From Oxytricha trifallax (taxonomy: Eukaryota > Ciliophora > Spirotrichea > Sporadotrichida > Oxytrichidae), in NCBI GenBank assembly GCA_000711775.1, contig ARYC01000432.1:1-64000 (forward strand): 64,000 nt of DNA, given 5' to 3'. The translations under genes and the position numbers were made by a program. Position 1 is the first letter of the stretch. Each line of letters opens with the position of its first letter. Shown piece by piece: positions 10,430-21,557 of this stretch. The notes beneath the pieces were generated by a model. The model worked only from the letters and a program-made list of their open reading frames with translations, was not told the origin of the DNA and made no database searches.

Positions 10430-10814
10430 GGGGAGGTGATCAGTGGCACTACTCAAATCTCCATGTTTTGATTATGAAATGGGGTCTCCGACTTAAAGAA
10501 GTGTCTAGAGAGCCGAGATAAGTGAACCTCTTTTTTTTGGGGACCATCTTATGACATTGAGCGAGCGCCCTGAGACCCATTACCTTGACAGTTGGAAGAT
10601 GATGATGATCCTCCCGATTCATAAAAGATCGATCTCTATGCTTCCCCCCACTCTTTATATACCAGTTCTCTTCCCCATGTATTTGGTGGGATTGTCTTGG
10701 TGGATTCCCTTTCTGTTTAGAGGAATTCGATAGCATGCTTAATGCTAACCGTTAGGCATGCTATGGATTCTTCAATCAACCACCACCTTAATAACAGATC
10801 GGAACATTCGTTGA
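10430..10814 (+). CDS. Family A protein, copy 2 (unknown function)
   Basis: The frame carries the family signature: EMGSPTQRSV, AEISEPLFFGDHLMTLSERP, a Met-rich MMMILPIHKRS stretch and a hydrophobic segment (VLFPMYLVGLSWWIPFLF), ending in TGA at 10812-10814 after two Gln from TAA/TAG. Upstream of about 10430 the homology continues but in another frame, so the 5' part of this copy is shifted. Similarity to copy 1 fades after about 10700. The hydrophobic segment could span a membrane; that is inference. Confidence 0.55.
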
Positions 10815-11390
10815 AGGGTACTACTGAGGTGAGTGATCAGTCTTGGTGAATTCTAATTGTGAAAACGTGAACATGTGTCGGCCAATCGGGATAGTTGTCG
10901 TAAGTTGCTGACCATGATTAGAAAGGGCCTCCACCTCTAGTATTAGGCGCATCCTATGTAGTGAGTGATTAGTATTATATATCATATTTAACTTTAAAGT
11001 CTCCAATAGCCCCCTCTCCCTTCTTGCTGGGCGTCCTCAACGCAAATGTCAGGCGTCTCTAGGTCAGGTGGCACTCCACGGTTTGCTGGATGCGTCCTGA
11101 TGGCAGTTGATGGTGTAAGGGTCGTTGAGGGTCGACATTAAGCCTAAGATGCTCTCTTTACAGAATAGTCTTTATGGAAGATGTTCTTTAATAAGCATGT
11201 CAACTGTGGGACCAGACCCTGCCAGCTCATCGATGGCTCCTTCTACTGGTCACTCTCCATCCCTGAAGCAGCACTGAGTGCATCATCTGCATCGACGGCG
11301 AGGTCAGGTATTTCTAATGGTCTTCCATAGGGTATGAGGAGGAGTCTTACATGAAGTAGCTCCAGAGATGTTGTTAGGAATAATTTTTTA
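10815..11390 (-). pseudogene. Family B protein, decayed copy
   Basis: Minus-strand homologue of the intact gene at 13265-13804. It keeps SILGLMSTLNDPYTINCH and TIPIGRHMF but in different frames, with several small insertions or deletions. DNA similarity continues beyond the gene on its upstream side (to about 11480), ending near the TTTGGTAGCTTTC repeat arm, as in the intact copy. Confidence 0.6.
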
Positions 11391-11726
11391 AGTTTGATTA
11401 ATTTTATTAATTTCTTTAAATACTGACCCTATAAATTTGGTAGCTTTCTGTTTTGTGAAGACCCCCCTATATAAATATATAAAATAATGTGAAAATTTGG
11501 ATGAAAAATTAATATGATAAATACACTTTGAGATATATATCTAGCTAGTTATGTACATGAGAAACCGCTAACACACTCTCTGATAAATGTGATATTTGGA
11601 TGGCTCATGCTAAGAAACAGAGTTAGAGCTGCCCATCAGATGGAATAATACATATAGGAGAGCATGATTGCGCAGCATTAGTAGAGTGAATAATCAAATA
11701 TGTCCTTGAACAGTTTCTTCACCTTT
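11391..11726. other. AT-rich gap
   Basis: No coding sense seen. The left part is the repeat flank shared with 13820-13930, including a TTTGGTAGCTTTCTG arm near 11436. Confidence 0.4.
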
Positions 11727-12260
11727 TCACTGATTCAAGTTGCCGCCTAGGGTGTTACCAGATGATCCTGTTTATCCTTGCGTAGAGAAGGACATTCCCT
11801 CATTATGTGAATCGAGCTTTTTAGCATTTGTGAATACCTTCGATCTATCTGTCAGTTCATTTTCTATTGCTTTCTTTCCCTCAAGCAGCAGACCTTTTGG
11901 TACTTTGCCATCTGGACAGATTCCTTTCAGTTACATGGCACTCTCATTTTCTTCCCTCAGGATCTTGAACATCTTCATCACTTTGCTCATTGCACGCTCC
12001 TTGCCTCTTAATAAGCCAGTCTCTAATTAAGCATTGTGATTTGGATAAAAAGACTTACTGCTTGATCTGGGAGTTGATTCTTACTCTATTAATTTCTTTG
12101 GATCAACTTGCTCCTCTTCATCAGGAAGTTCTTATCCCTGCTTCAGTGCATTGAAGAGCATCTCTACTACTTTCTCAGCAACAAAGGGGACTGACCAGGT
12201 AAGTATATCCATGACATTCGGCAGTATGTAGGGGTGCGCTGTGTGATTAAAGTGATTAGA
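11727..12260 (-). CDS. C-terminal gene segment, unknown function
   Basis: The minus-strand frame runs through [58 protein letters not shown] and [20 protein letters not shown] to TGA at 11727-11729. It is charged, probably helical, with a Gly/Ser-rich end. Six in-frame TAA/TAG codons are read as Gln. The N-terminal side fades into AT-rich DNA near 12210-12260, as expected at the edge of a germline gene segment or a 3' splice site. Not recognised. Confidence 0.6.
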
Positions 12261-12305
12261 TAAATAAGAATAGATAATAAATTGATGTATAGAGTAGAGT
12301 ACTTA

Positions 12306-12491
12306 CCCAGGTATTTTACATAAGCATTTCTGATGAACCAGCATTGCAAGGGAAATCACGGGAAGATCTTCGACTGGGGGGCAGCCAGGGGCACCACTCG
12401 ATTCTCCATGTTTGTCTCTACGGAAATGGGGTCCCCGACTTAGACAAGTGTCCCAGGGGCCGAGATAAGTGAGCATCTTTAGTGGGGTTGA
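12306..12491 (+). CDS. Family A protein, copy 3 (short)
   Basis: The best-preserved copy of the family core: NQHCKGNHGKIFDWGAARGT, TRFSMFVSTEMGSPTQTSV and GAEISEHL, ended by TGA at 12489-12491. The signature NQ(H/Y)CK, G(K/E)I, GTTRF and SPTQTSV is shared with the copies at 1.9, 10.4 and 56.1 kb. It stops where copies 1 and 2 continue into LSERP, so it is truncated. It is relatively GC-rich. Confidence 0.55.
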
Positions 12492-12543
12492 CATGCTGTA
12501 CCTAGCCATATATTATTGAAAGTCCTAAAACCACCAATGCCCA

Positions 12544-12775
12544 TCAGACATTCTACATGCTGAGGTGATCCAGCGCAGCTACCAGGGCCCCTAGGAAGCC
12601 CTTCCTGAGCCACTGCATATCCATGCAAGAAATCTTGGCCCCGAGGTGCTTGATGTTTTCTGTCAGCTGCTTCTTTGTTGTCTTAAGGGACAGCACATCT
12701 TCCAGGGCCTAAGGAGGTTTCCTCTAGTGCCTTGGCCGTTTTCCTGTGATCGCAATGTAGTGTCACTGGGTAGAC
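12544..12775 (-). pseudogene. Helical C-terminal gene piece
   Basis: The minus strand reads DHRKTAKALEET, then after a one-base shift LEDVLSLKTTKKQLTENIKH and MDMQWLRKGFLGALVAALDH, ending in TGA at 12544-12546. The helical pattern suggests a coiled coil. Function unknown. The shift near 12715 may be a mutation or a segment boundary. Confidence 0.5.
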
Positions 12776-12799
12776 TCTTATCTTTAAAAGTGGAATTAA

Positions 12800-13124
12800 G
12801 CAAGTACAATAAGGAATACCTTGGGTGCGATCAGGGAATTTTGGGGCATTCTACTGCCTTAACGCATAGAATTACCTCCAGCCATCAGTTACTGGAATCT
12901 TAAATGATGTCGTTCAAGATGCTACAATTGTTTCTGATGATGCAATTACATTGAACTCGGAGGTTATTGCTAAGGCATTCGTTTTGAGTGTTCAAACTGT
13001 CATCTAAAATACACTTGCTTAGAACCCAGAGGGAGCTGACACCATTGCACAAATCGGACTAGCTAATATTACCCATCACAGTTACGATCTTGCTCTTCCT
13101 GCTAATGGTCAGAGCAACAAATGA
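12800..13124 (+). CDS. C-terminal gene segment, unknown function
   Basis: The plus-strand frame runs IPWVRSGNFGAFYCLNAQ, VTGILNDVVQDATIVSDDAI, AKAFVLSVQTVIQNTLAQ and LANITHHSYDLALPANGQSN to TGA at 13122-13124. Two TAA/TAG codons are read as Gln. The gene lies between opposite-strand pieces, ending 2 bp before one of them. No start codon is evident. Confidence 0.55.
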
Positions 13125-13125
13125 A

Positions 13126-13248
13126 GTCTAAAAACACATCTCTAGCAGTTTGATCTGAGAATCTGAAGTAGTAGTAACCGAGAAATACAATTGAATCTTC
13201 GAGGCCAGCCTCATCAAAGAGCTCAATAGGCAGGCTAACGGCTATGAC
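13126..13248 (-). CDS. Short coding segment, unknown function
   Basis: The minus strand reads VIAVSLPIELFDEAGLED then SIVFLGYYYFRFSDQTARD. An in-frame TGA lies just upstream (13249-13251). It abuts the plus-strand tail at 13124 and the family B gene at 13265. Confidence 0.4.
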
Positions 13249-13264
13249 TCAAATACTCTTTGCA

Positions 13265-13804
13265 TCAATCAGGCAGTCTTGGTACTTGAATTGAGATGAA
13301 TCGCTATAAGCCGGCTTTGAACAGGTGTCGACCAATTGTGGATATCTGTCGCTGCTTGTTGAACATGTACTAGATAGGGCCCCCACCTCTTGCCTTGGGC
13401 GCGTCCTATGTAGTAAGTGATTAGTACTTGACATCTTCCTTAATCTTCAAGTTTCCAATGGCCTCCTCCCCCTTCTTGCTGGGCGTCCTCAACGCGAATG
13501 TCAGCCGCCCCCTGGCCAGGTGGCACTCCACGACCTGCTGGATGCGGTCCCGGTGGCAGTAGATGGTGTGGGGGTCGTAGAGGGTCGACATTAGGCCTAA
13601 GATGCTCTTCGTGTTGTGGTCTTCATGTCTAATGTTCTCCAGCAAGCATGTCAACTTGGGGGCCAGCCCCTGCCAGGCCATTAATGGCTCCTGCTACTGG
13701 TCAATCTCCACCCCGGGGGGCAGCACGGAGGGCGACAGCTACACCGAGGGCGAGTCTACGTATTGCTAGTGGTCAACATGGGAGCGTGAGTAGGGGTCTT
13801 GCAT
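13265..13804 (-). CDS. Family B protein, intact copy, 179 aa (unknown function)
   Basis: ATG at 13804 (MQDPYSRSHVDHQQYVDSPS) to TGA at 13265-13267, uninterrupted, with eight TAA/TAG codons read as Gln. Order: a Gln/Ser/Pro-rich leader, a compact middle (LMAWQGLAPKLTCLLENIRH, TLYDPHTIYCHRDRIQQVV), LTFALRTPSKKGEEAIGNLK, then IQYMFNKQRQISTIGRHLF. Much GC-richer than neighbouring DNA. A decayed relative lies at 10815-11390 in the same orientation and beside a family A copy, so A and B travelled or duplicated together. I recognise no known family. Confidence 0.65.
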
Positions 13805-13885
13805 GGAGTATAGCTAGAGATAGGGTTAGGAATAATTTTTAAGTTTGATTAATATTATTAAATTGTTTAAATACTGACCTTTGAG

Positions 13886-13916
13886 ATTTGGTTGCTTTCT
13901 GTTTTGTGATAGGAGC

Positions 13917-13956
<40 letters not shown>

Positions 13957-14021
13957 CTATATATTATATATATATATACCATATATATGTCCTTCGTGTT
14001 AAAAATGAAAAGCTACCAAAT
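13886..14021. repeat. Hairpin repeat around a (TA)n tract
   Basis: TTTGGTTGCTTTC and the inverse AAAGCTACCAAATT flank a TA microsatellite (about 13921-13980). Related to the hairpin at 7089-7163. The flanking sequence (AATTCAAATTTAAATCAAA) is also shared with that locus. Confidence 0.5.
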
Positions 14022-14029
14022 TCCTATAA

Positions 14030-15890
14030 TAATTATCTAATAATTCAAATTTAAATCAAACTTTTAACAACTTCCTATTCGAATTCAAATTATGCTTTTA
14101 TATATATATATATATTAGTATTAAGTGTAATAATTGAAAACCTACCATATATTTATAATAATTTCTAAATAATTCAAATTTAAATTACTCTTTTATCAAT
14201 TTCCTATTATAATTCAATTTACTCTTTTATTTAGTATATCTTAATTTGAAAATTCAAAATTTAATTAAATTAGCCATTATAAATATAAAGAGGAGGTTAA
14301 GAAAATTATGATTAATTATCATAATTAATGAATAATTAAATAGAAAACAACAATAAGAGAACTTAGATGAGAAAGTGTAACAAGATAGATCAAAAAAGAA
14401 AAAAAAAGTAATTAAATTACAAAAGCCATGCCTCTACCATAAACCAGTAACATAGAGAAATAATGCTGAAAGCAAAGCAGGTATCTTGCAAAAAAGTTCA
14501 AGCAATCAAATTTTAACATAAAGACAGAAGCAAAGATCAAGACATTCTCAGTGAGAGAGATAACCACCATTAGAAAACTCCGCTAAATAAAAAGATGGGG
14601 TTTAAGAGCAGATTGAAGATTAGACAATTTAACCCAAGAAAAAAGATAAACGAGATTCAAACATTAGGAACTTCACAAGATTTCCAAGTGGATGGAACTT
14701 CATGTAATTCAAACGAAGCAGATGAAATTCAAAGAATTTACAAACCTCTCAGAGTTTACATGCCAAGAATTTGACAAAATAATTTATATAATATAAAAGG
14801 GGTAGACTCCATGAAATACAGAATGACTACAACAGTTCACTGTCTTAGTACTAGAAGAAAGATAGAGAAAGCGTTAGTGAAGAGATGCTGTGAAAGAAAA
14901 GAGTGCAGGAAGAAGGGGTGAAGAAAATGAGATTTTTTATCAAAGAGACAGGAGAATCATGTGAGAATAATAAACTAAGAATGGCAGCATGAGGATCTAA
15001 GTCCATGCAAATACAAACAAAAAGTGACGATGGAGATATGCATGAATAAAATAGAGGAAGCTCAGTTTAACCAATAGAGAATCGGTAAAAATCTTAAATA
15101 TTCTAGCAATTATTAGAATTAATACAGTAAGATTTATCAAACAATATTATAATACAAATGAGAAAGATATATTTCAATAAATTTAAACATTATAAATGCT
15201 GTTCAATCGAGAAAAGATGCCTACCATTTCTTGACTACTTTATATTTTTTAAATAATTTCCTTTTATTTTGTTATCCATATTTAATAATAAATTTTTTAA
15301 TTTATTTATTTATTCACTTTTAATCATTACCAAATGTCACAAACATTTTAGCTTATAATTTTCGTTGTTTTAATAAAATTTTAGGTTCAATTATCTAATA
15401 TGTTACTGTATTTTCTATCGTATTTTTTAAAATTAGGTGTTATATTCATATTAAAACGCAATATAATTGATGCTTATTAATCAGTTTGTAAAAGCTAAAA
15501 CTTTTATATTAAATGAACTTATTATTATTAATTTAAAGATAGAAATTCCATATAAATTAATTTTGAATAATTCACGATTGCTAAATTCGTTGGCAAGTTT
15601 CTAATGATTTAAAATGTGTTTGTTAAATTAGATAATAAAGTTAATTTAAATAATTAAAAATATTTGTTAATACTTTATGAGCGCTTCTAAAATTAAATGC
15701 ATAAGTGAAAAGTTTAGAGTGCATTATAATTTATTCTCTGAAAATCAAGTTAATGTAGTCACCTAATTTCTTGAGAATTTTACCAAATCCAACAGTTGAT
15801 TATTCCCCCTATAGTCCTTAATGACAAAGGAATCTTACACTTTGCAAAGGCTATAAAACCAAACAATAAGAAGTTAAAGAACAATAGTCT
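14030..15890. other. AT-rich region with weak coding remnants
   Basis: No confident gene. Purine-rich stretches at about 14600-15130 are open in two frames (for example NQEWQHEDLSPCKYKQKV near 14970) but I cannot choose between frames. Confidence 0.3.
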
Positions 15891-15897
15891 CTGGTGA

Positions 15898-17466
15898 AAC
15901 TCTTATGACATCAAGAGTATTATAATACTTAGCTGTTGTCAGGGGAGCTTAAAAAGCTGTATGAACTGGATAGTGAAAAGAATCTCTATAGATTCCAAGA
16001 ACCTTGAGATATACGACCCAAGAAAGAGAATAGACAGTCAAAAAATAGTGCAAGAGTACCTTCCTAGATAAACAATCTAAAGAGGAGGTAATGGACAAAT
16101 GCTTTATTACAGAGAGGATTGTGAACAAACCAGAAATATACCAAGTCTATCACAACAATTACTCCCAGTTAAACTTTCTCTATTACAGCAGTAGTAGAAC
16201 CTGACGGTTTAAGCTAGTTTTACTATTTCTTGTCTTAATTTAAAATCAATATAGATTGATTTCAACTTCTTTTACATTCAGAATATAATTCTTTGAAAGT
16301 TTCTAATTTGAATTTTTTACACTAAATTGGTTTATGATTGATTATTTAGCATACAAATTTACAGTTAAATTTTTGCATAATTCTAGATAAATATTTTGCT
16401 TCCTGATTTCGTGAAGAATCACAAGGACTAGATACTCGAGAAAAGTTAGTATGACAAAAAGTTTTTATTTGAAAGCAACTATTGTGAATGATTTAGAAGA
16501 CTCTTTGGAATTATGCCGATACTAATCGGTAACCCCTTGCATTATAGTTGCCGGATGAGAGAATCTTCTAGATTCTTGAGAAGTATTGGATTAGTATGCA
16601 AAGATATTACACCTAATGTTAAATTTGTAAATTGGCCATATGAAGATGATTTTTGGAAAGTCTAGAATTTCAATTAACAAGCAGGTCATAGAGGAAAATA
16701 AATTAAAAGAAAGATGACTCACTTTGGCAACTAGAATGGTATTAAAACAGAACTTAGATGAATAACGAGAACTTCCAAATAGACAAATGGGACAAAATGA
16801 TTTTGGATAACTGAATCATAATGTAGTTGAAGAAAATTATTTGATGACCAGGAAGGGAAATTCAGCGAGATAAACGACAAACTGGCAATAGTAGAAGTAT
16901 ACTATACATATTCATCCACAGACTAAATCACTAAATTAAAAGATAGGAATGAGAAGAGAACAGAGAAATGTAAAAACAAACTCATCCAGAGGCCAATGAA
17001 AAATTAATCAACTTCTACAAGAAGAGAAATGGGGTAAAGTAACCAGGTTCAGATAGTTAATGATTAGCTAAACAAATAGTATGATGATGGAGAGAACCTA
17101 AACCTTAAAGTGGCGGATGCAGTCTTGAAATAAATAAAAAGATTGAAGTCCTGGAGCTGTAATGAATTACACTTTCTCTTTTATATTATTAGTAAATTTA
17201 AACGCAATATATTGTTACCATTAAATATTTATCGATCTGCCAATTAATTTTAAATGTTGATTTTATTTAATTCATTACCATTGCTTTTATATATCTAAAG
17301 CTACCAAACTGAACTTACCCACTACCGTATGCATGAATTATTTCTATTAATCAATATTGATTTTTTCAGATTCAGCTACAAGTAACGTGTAGATGCTGTA
17401 TCTATGAACTAGCTAACTGGTCCTCCTTACTGCTCTTCCGATGCTTGCAGTAGCACTATTACATGA
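15898..17466 (+). pseudogene. Decayed multi-block gene, unknown function
   Basis: Successive plus-strand blocks look coding. 15898-16296 has SCCQGSLKSCMNWIVKRIS and QEYLPRQTIQRGGNGQMLYY. 16390-16761 has LPDFVKNHKDQILEKSQYDK, one TGA at 16489, then FGIMPILIGNPLHYSCRMRE and FVNWPYEDDFWKVQNFNQQ. 16831-17466 is open for 211 codons, from KLFDDQEGKFSEINDKLAIV to PPYCSSDACSSTIT and TGA. The blocks are separated by TGAs and short AT-rich pieces, so this may be a pseudogene or a gene cut by small excised segments. It is the longest host-like coding tract in this part. Confidence 0.45.
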
Positions 17467-18098
17467 GGTTTTAGTTAGATATTTATATTTATGTTGATAT
17501 AATATGCAATTATTAAGTAAACTCATTAATTATAGTCAATGTTAGCGTTGCTATCTTGTCAAGTGATACAGAGGCTGTAATAATCTTAGCATCGTAAATA
17601 TTTCATTATATTAAGCAAATAAGAAAGAAATTTATCAAACTCCTGAATCCGAAGTACAGCGTATATATTCTCATTTGCTTGGATTGAGTTTATTTGAATC
17701 AAGACCATTTGTTACCTATACAATTATATATTTATTTAAATTATTAATTCTATTTCATATCTGAGTATTATTTTAGAGGAATCTGACTGTTTAACACTCA
17801 ATCCATTTTAAAATATGTCAAATGCATAAATAAAGCACCATATAATTTACTGAAGATCATTAAATCTTGCATTTTAAATGTGCCAAGTACCTCTAAAATA
17901 AGCATTCAAATCGCATCAATCTGTAAGCACAGTTGATGTGTTTCTCAAAGGTATCACGGCTAGTACAATGAATCTAATTTCACTAAGAAAACTAATTAAC
18001 ATACATATTTTATAGAAATATATGAATGTGTTTATAAACCTTAATTTATTTGTTTTAATTCCCCAAACTCAATTCAATTTAAACAATTATAGCACTAC
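17467..18098. other. AT-rich gap
   Basis: No coding sense or repeat structure recognised by eye. Confidence 0.3.
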
Positions 18099-18278
18099 AT
18101 GGATAGAAACAGAGAATATTCGGCATCTAAGCACAAAAATGCAAAGCAATGTCGGACTTGTAACTATCAGATGGCTTTGGAAAGTTTGAATATTAGTTGT
18201 AATTGCCGCAAATCAATACACACTGTCATTTTTAAATTGGATTTCCCTTTAAACTAGTTAATATTCATAAGATCTTGA
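18099..18278 (+). CDS. Small Cys-rich ORF, 59 aa
   Basis: ATG at 18099 opens MDRNREYSASKHKNAKQCRT and CNYQMALESLNISCNCRKS, ending in TGA at 18276-18278. Two Cys pairs (CRTC and CNC) suggest a metal-binding knuckle, but the second half is AT-rich and may be read-through past the real coding segment. Not recognised. Confidence 0.4.
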
Positions 18279-18553
18279 GCACTAGATATAAGTTAAAAAT
18301 ATAATATTGTGTTTATAGAATATAAATATTAAATTAAGATTTTATTGGATTAACAACGAATGATGTTGTCTTTAATGAATTGAATATAAACTAAATATTA
18401 TATTAATTTATAGTTATGTGATTCCTATTGTTTCCAAGTATTAAAACATCCAAAGATGACAACTGCCAGCACTTACTTTATTTTAAGGCCAATGGAGCGC
18501 CTTAAGCGTTCAATTAAACTAAACACGATTTATTGACAGAGTTAAAATGAGCC

Positions 18554-18944
18554 TCAAGACATCTCAAATTCCTCATCATTTTCATCATCGTAGTCATCTT
18601 GATTGTTGTTTTCATCAGTGTCACCTTTACAAATATAAGATAACATCCAAGTTATAATTAAAATATATATTGCATAATTATTTTTACATGAGCCAATCTA
18701 TATAAATATATCCTATGGAATACTATTTATATTCTTTATCACGTATCTTCCTGATTCTTTTTCATTTATCTCTCAAGTTCTTTTGAGTAGTTAGATCATG
18801 GTCAGCTTATTTCTTACCTAGTGAGAAGTTGCTGACTTCATAAGCTAATCAGATCATCTTGAAGACTGCCTAGTTCAATATTTATGTGTGGCTAGCGATT
18901 ACACTAAGGAGCTCAATAAGCTTACAATCACTTAAGTGTTTATT
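18554..18944 (-). pseudogene. C-terminal gene pieces with an acidic tail
   Basis: On the minus strand a block at about 18725-18944 reads CKLIELLSVIASHTQILNQA, LAYEVSNFSLGKKQADHDL and KRIRKIRDKEYKQYS, with two in-frame TGAs. About 90 bp of AT-rich DNA then separates it from a block at 18554-18625 reading GDTDENNNQDDYDDENDEEF and ending in TGA. The arrangement fits two coding segments separated by a short internal eliminated sequence or intron, or simple decay. Function unknown. Confidence 0.45.
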
Positions 18945-20060
18945 TCAACAAGAGAGAGATGTAGAGCTCATTTGGGGCTTTCATTGAGTAGCTTCGTAAT
19001 CTTCAAAATAAATTAGTGCTTGTTTTCATATCGACTGAGGATAAATATAAATGAGGTATTTAATGGGACTTATATAATGATTTAAATCTGTTTGAATATT
19101 CTATAGAGATAATGATTATATGTGTATTTTATGCTATTGCTATTATAGGAAGTGTATATGTCATCACTTTTGATATTGCAGTCGTTATTGCGATATTGCT
19201 TTCAAATTTGTCACTAAGAAGATTAATCATTTAACATTCTTTCTCACAAATCTGTTTATTTATATCAGCATAAATTAAATAATTTACATAATTAGATTAA
19301 AATTATAATAGGTAATTACTATTATATATATTTTTTGTAAAAATTAAACTTCATTATGAAGTCTACATCATAAAGACATGATCAAATTAGGATTTCATTT
19401 AATTTGGTATCCTAAACATTTAGAATATCACCTGAAACAACTTCATATAGTTTACTTTGAATATCTAAACAATATTTATTAAAAAATTTGAGTTCTACTA
19501 ACTCTTAACATATACTATTTAATAATACTATACTTGTCTTCGTTTCATTTGTGGGCTGGTGAAATGAGTGCTTTTATTTATACAATCAATCACACCGTCT
19601 AATATTAATGATATATACAGATAATACTTCATAATAAATTTCAATTAATCAAGGAAGTTACTAAACTGAGATTAAATCCCAAATTTGTCATTTATCAATT
19701 GCTATTCTTTTCAATAATTTTCAAATTTAATAATTAAGCGGAATGTTTAATTATTAATAAGGGTTTGTTTAAATAATGACTTGGTCGATAATAATGTTGC
19801 TTTAGCTCAGGTTAAGCTAAGAAGAAGCTCTTTTAAATTAGAATATTCTAGAATAAGTTCATTATAATTCATAAATAGCCAATTATTATTAATAATTAAC
19901 ATGTAATTATAACAAAATCCTTCAGTTTAATTAAGATGCTTTTAATGTAAAAATTATCCATAATATTATACATTAATATAATTTAAAAATAAAGGGATAG
20001 AACTCAAAATGATTGAATTAAAGTCAGAAGATCATCAGAGCTCATCTATCTCATAAGGAA
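18945..20060. other. AT-rich region
   Basis: No gene or clear repeat seen; very AT-rich. Confidence 0.3.
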
Positions 20061-20067
20061 TGTTGAT

Positions 20068-20461
20068 ATGGAAGATTTTACTGGACTTTTAAATTACTAC
20101 ATTTATAATGACTGTTGGGGATTAATGATAGGTGAAAGGCTCACCTTTGTAGCTAAGCAACCTATAAGGATTAACCACAGTGCCATCCCTAATCTGTATA
20201 ACTATCTATGGTAGAGGAACTGTTACCATACAAATGAACTAGCAATGAATTGAGCTAATAAAATTAAACACAAGTCTTTAGAAGTAGAACAACAAGTTCC
20301 AAAGAAGATCTTTAGATTCTAACCAAAGCTTTTGTGATCGAGAAAGATCTCTCTTAATCAAAATCTAAAATACAAACAGAAATGAATCTCAATCACCTCC
20401 ATCTCCCAGCCACATTCAAGAAGATCAAGTGAAAAAGAGAATTAAAACTTAAACTCACATT
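20068..20461 (+). pseudogene. Host-like gene fragment ending at a TBE insertion
   Basis: ATG at 20068 starts MEDFTGLLNYYIYNDCWGLM, then GERLTFVAKQPIRINHSAIP and LYNYLWQRNCYHTNELAMN, a TGA, VEQQVPKKIFRFQPKLL, a one-base shift, and a Ser/Pro/Gln-rich run (NESQSPPSPSHIQEDQVKK). It is cut at 20461 by truncated element 3 (target ATT). One TGA and one shift break it. I do not recognise the protein. Confidence 0.45.
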
Positions 20462-21455
20462 CAAAACCCCAAAACCTTTTCAGTAGTTTGATTGAGTTTT
20501 TGATTGATAAAAGTAGACTATTAGTGCATACTTAATTAGGGTTTTAATAGGGTTTATGTAGGGGTTTAATGTTTAAATATTAGTAATTTAAGTGAGTATA
20601 TGCGAGGTTTGGGGTCAGTTTGTTTATGACAGTGAGTATATAGATTTATTGTTTAAGTTGCGATATGGATGTGATGAATATAGTGAATAACTCAAGCCTG
20701 TTCTGAATTATACGTCTATAGCAAGGCTACTCCATAAATCTCCAGCAACTGTGAGGTCTCACTGTCTATTAGCATTGAATTTAAAGAGATAGCATCTTAA
20801 TTCTAAGCCTAAGAGACCCTTAAAATTTTAGCAGCATCATATCGATTATCTAATTAATGATAAGACTCTTAAATACTGGGCTCACTTCTCTCTGGCCTAG
20901 AGAGCTGTGATGTTTCATCGCCAATTTCCTGAGCTTCACATATCTGCTTAATCTATAGCAAACATATATAAAAAGAATGGAATATCTTACAAGACAGTCA
21001 ATCGCATTAAGAGAGTGATTGACTTTAATGTTCCATTTTATAAGAATAATTTAAATTATATATTCGATTAAATGCAGAGGTCTTAAAAGCATAATATAAA
21101 GTTCATACACGCTGATGAAGCTGTATTTACATTCAATACATTTATATCAAGGTCTTGGTACAAGAGGTATAGTAATATAGAAGTTTATGACTAAAAAGTT
21201 AAGATATAAACTCATGCAATCCTTGGTGGAATCAGTGAAGATAGTGGCCTAGAGACTTATGTTATCCACCCTCGCTCTATAAAGACTGAATAATATATTA
21301 AGTTCTTACAATAACTCAGAGACAAATACGCTGACTAAGAGATTATTCTGTTCGTTGATAACTTATCAGTTCATAAAACTAAAGACTCAAGGAAGGAATA
21401 TGAAAGGCTAAGCATAACACCTGTATTTAATGTTCCTTACAGCCCTTAGTTCAAT
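20462..21455 (+). mobile_element. Truncated divergent TBE transposon (element 3)
   Basis: Begins with CAAAACCCCAAAACC after an ATT, but the inner part of the terminal repeat differs strongly from elements 2, 4 and 5. It carries only the first 288 codons of a transposase and stops exactly at the AAT where element 4 begins. No matching right end was found in the window. Confidence 0.85.
20592..21455 (+). pseudogene. TBE transposase, 3'-truncated but otherwise open
   Basis: The frame is open over 288 codons with no TGA: helix-turn-helix-like N-terminus (SIARLLHKSPATVRSHCLLA), YLINDKTLKYWAHFSLAQRA, first Asp in HADEAVF, second Asp in FVDNLSVHKTKDS, ending YSPQFN. The block with the third catalytic residue (GIEFYW in relatives) is missing, so it cannot be active. 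It lacks the in-frame TGA shared by elements 2, 4 and 5. No clear ATG was found; the upstream end is approximate. Confidence 0.82.
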
Positions 21456-21540
21456 CAAAACCCCAAAACCCCTTAGTGAGGTTTATAAGTGCTTTGATTT
21501 GTAGGGTATAGTTGGGGTCTTATTGGGGTTAGTAGAGAAA
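21456..21540. repeat. Left inverted terminal repeat of element 4
   Basis: Starts CAAAACCCCAAAACCCC and ends TTAGTAGAGAAA; about 85 bp mirrored at 25485-25569. Confidence 0.95.
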
Positions 21541-21557
21541 TTAGGCCAATTTGCAAA

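Noticed and set aside
10449-10736. Minus-strand ORF opposite family A copy 2 (and a similar one at 12303-12509)
   Set aside because: The plus-strand frame is the one conserved across all four family A copies; these are shadows.
13921-13980. (TA)n tract as a functional element
   Set aside because: Simple microsatellite in a hairpin loop; no evidence of function.
21456-21475. C4A4 runs as real telomeres or chromosome ends
   Set aside because: Only about two repeat units, always at the end of a TBE with its AAT or ATT target duplication and continuing DNA on the other side.
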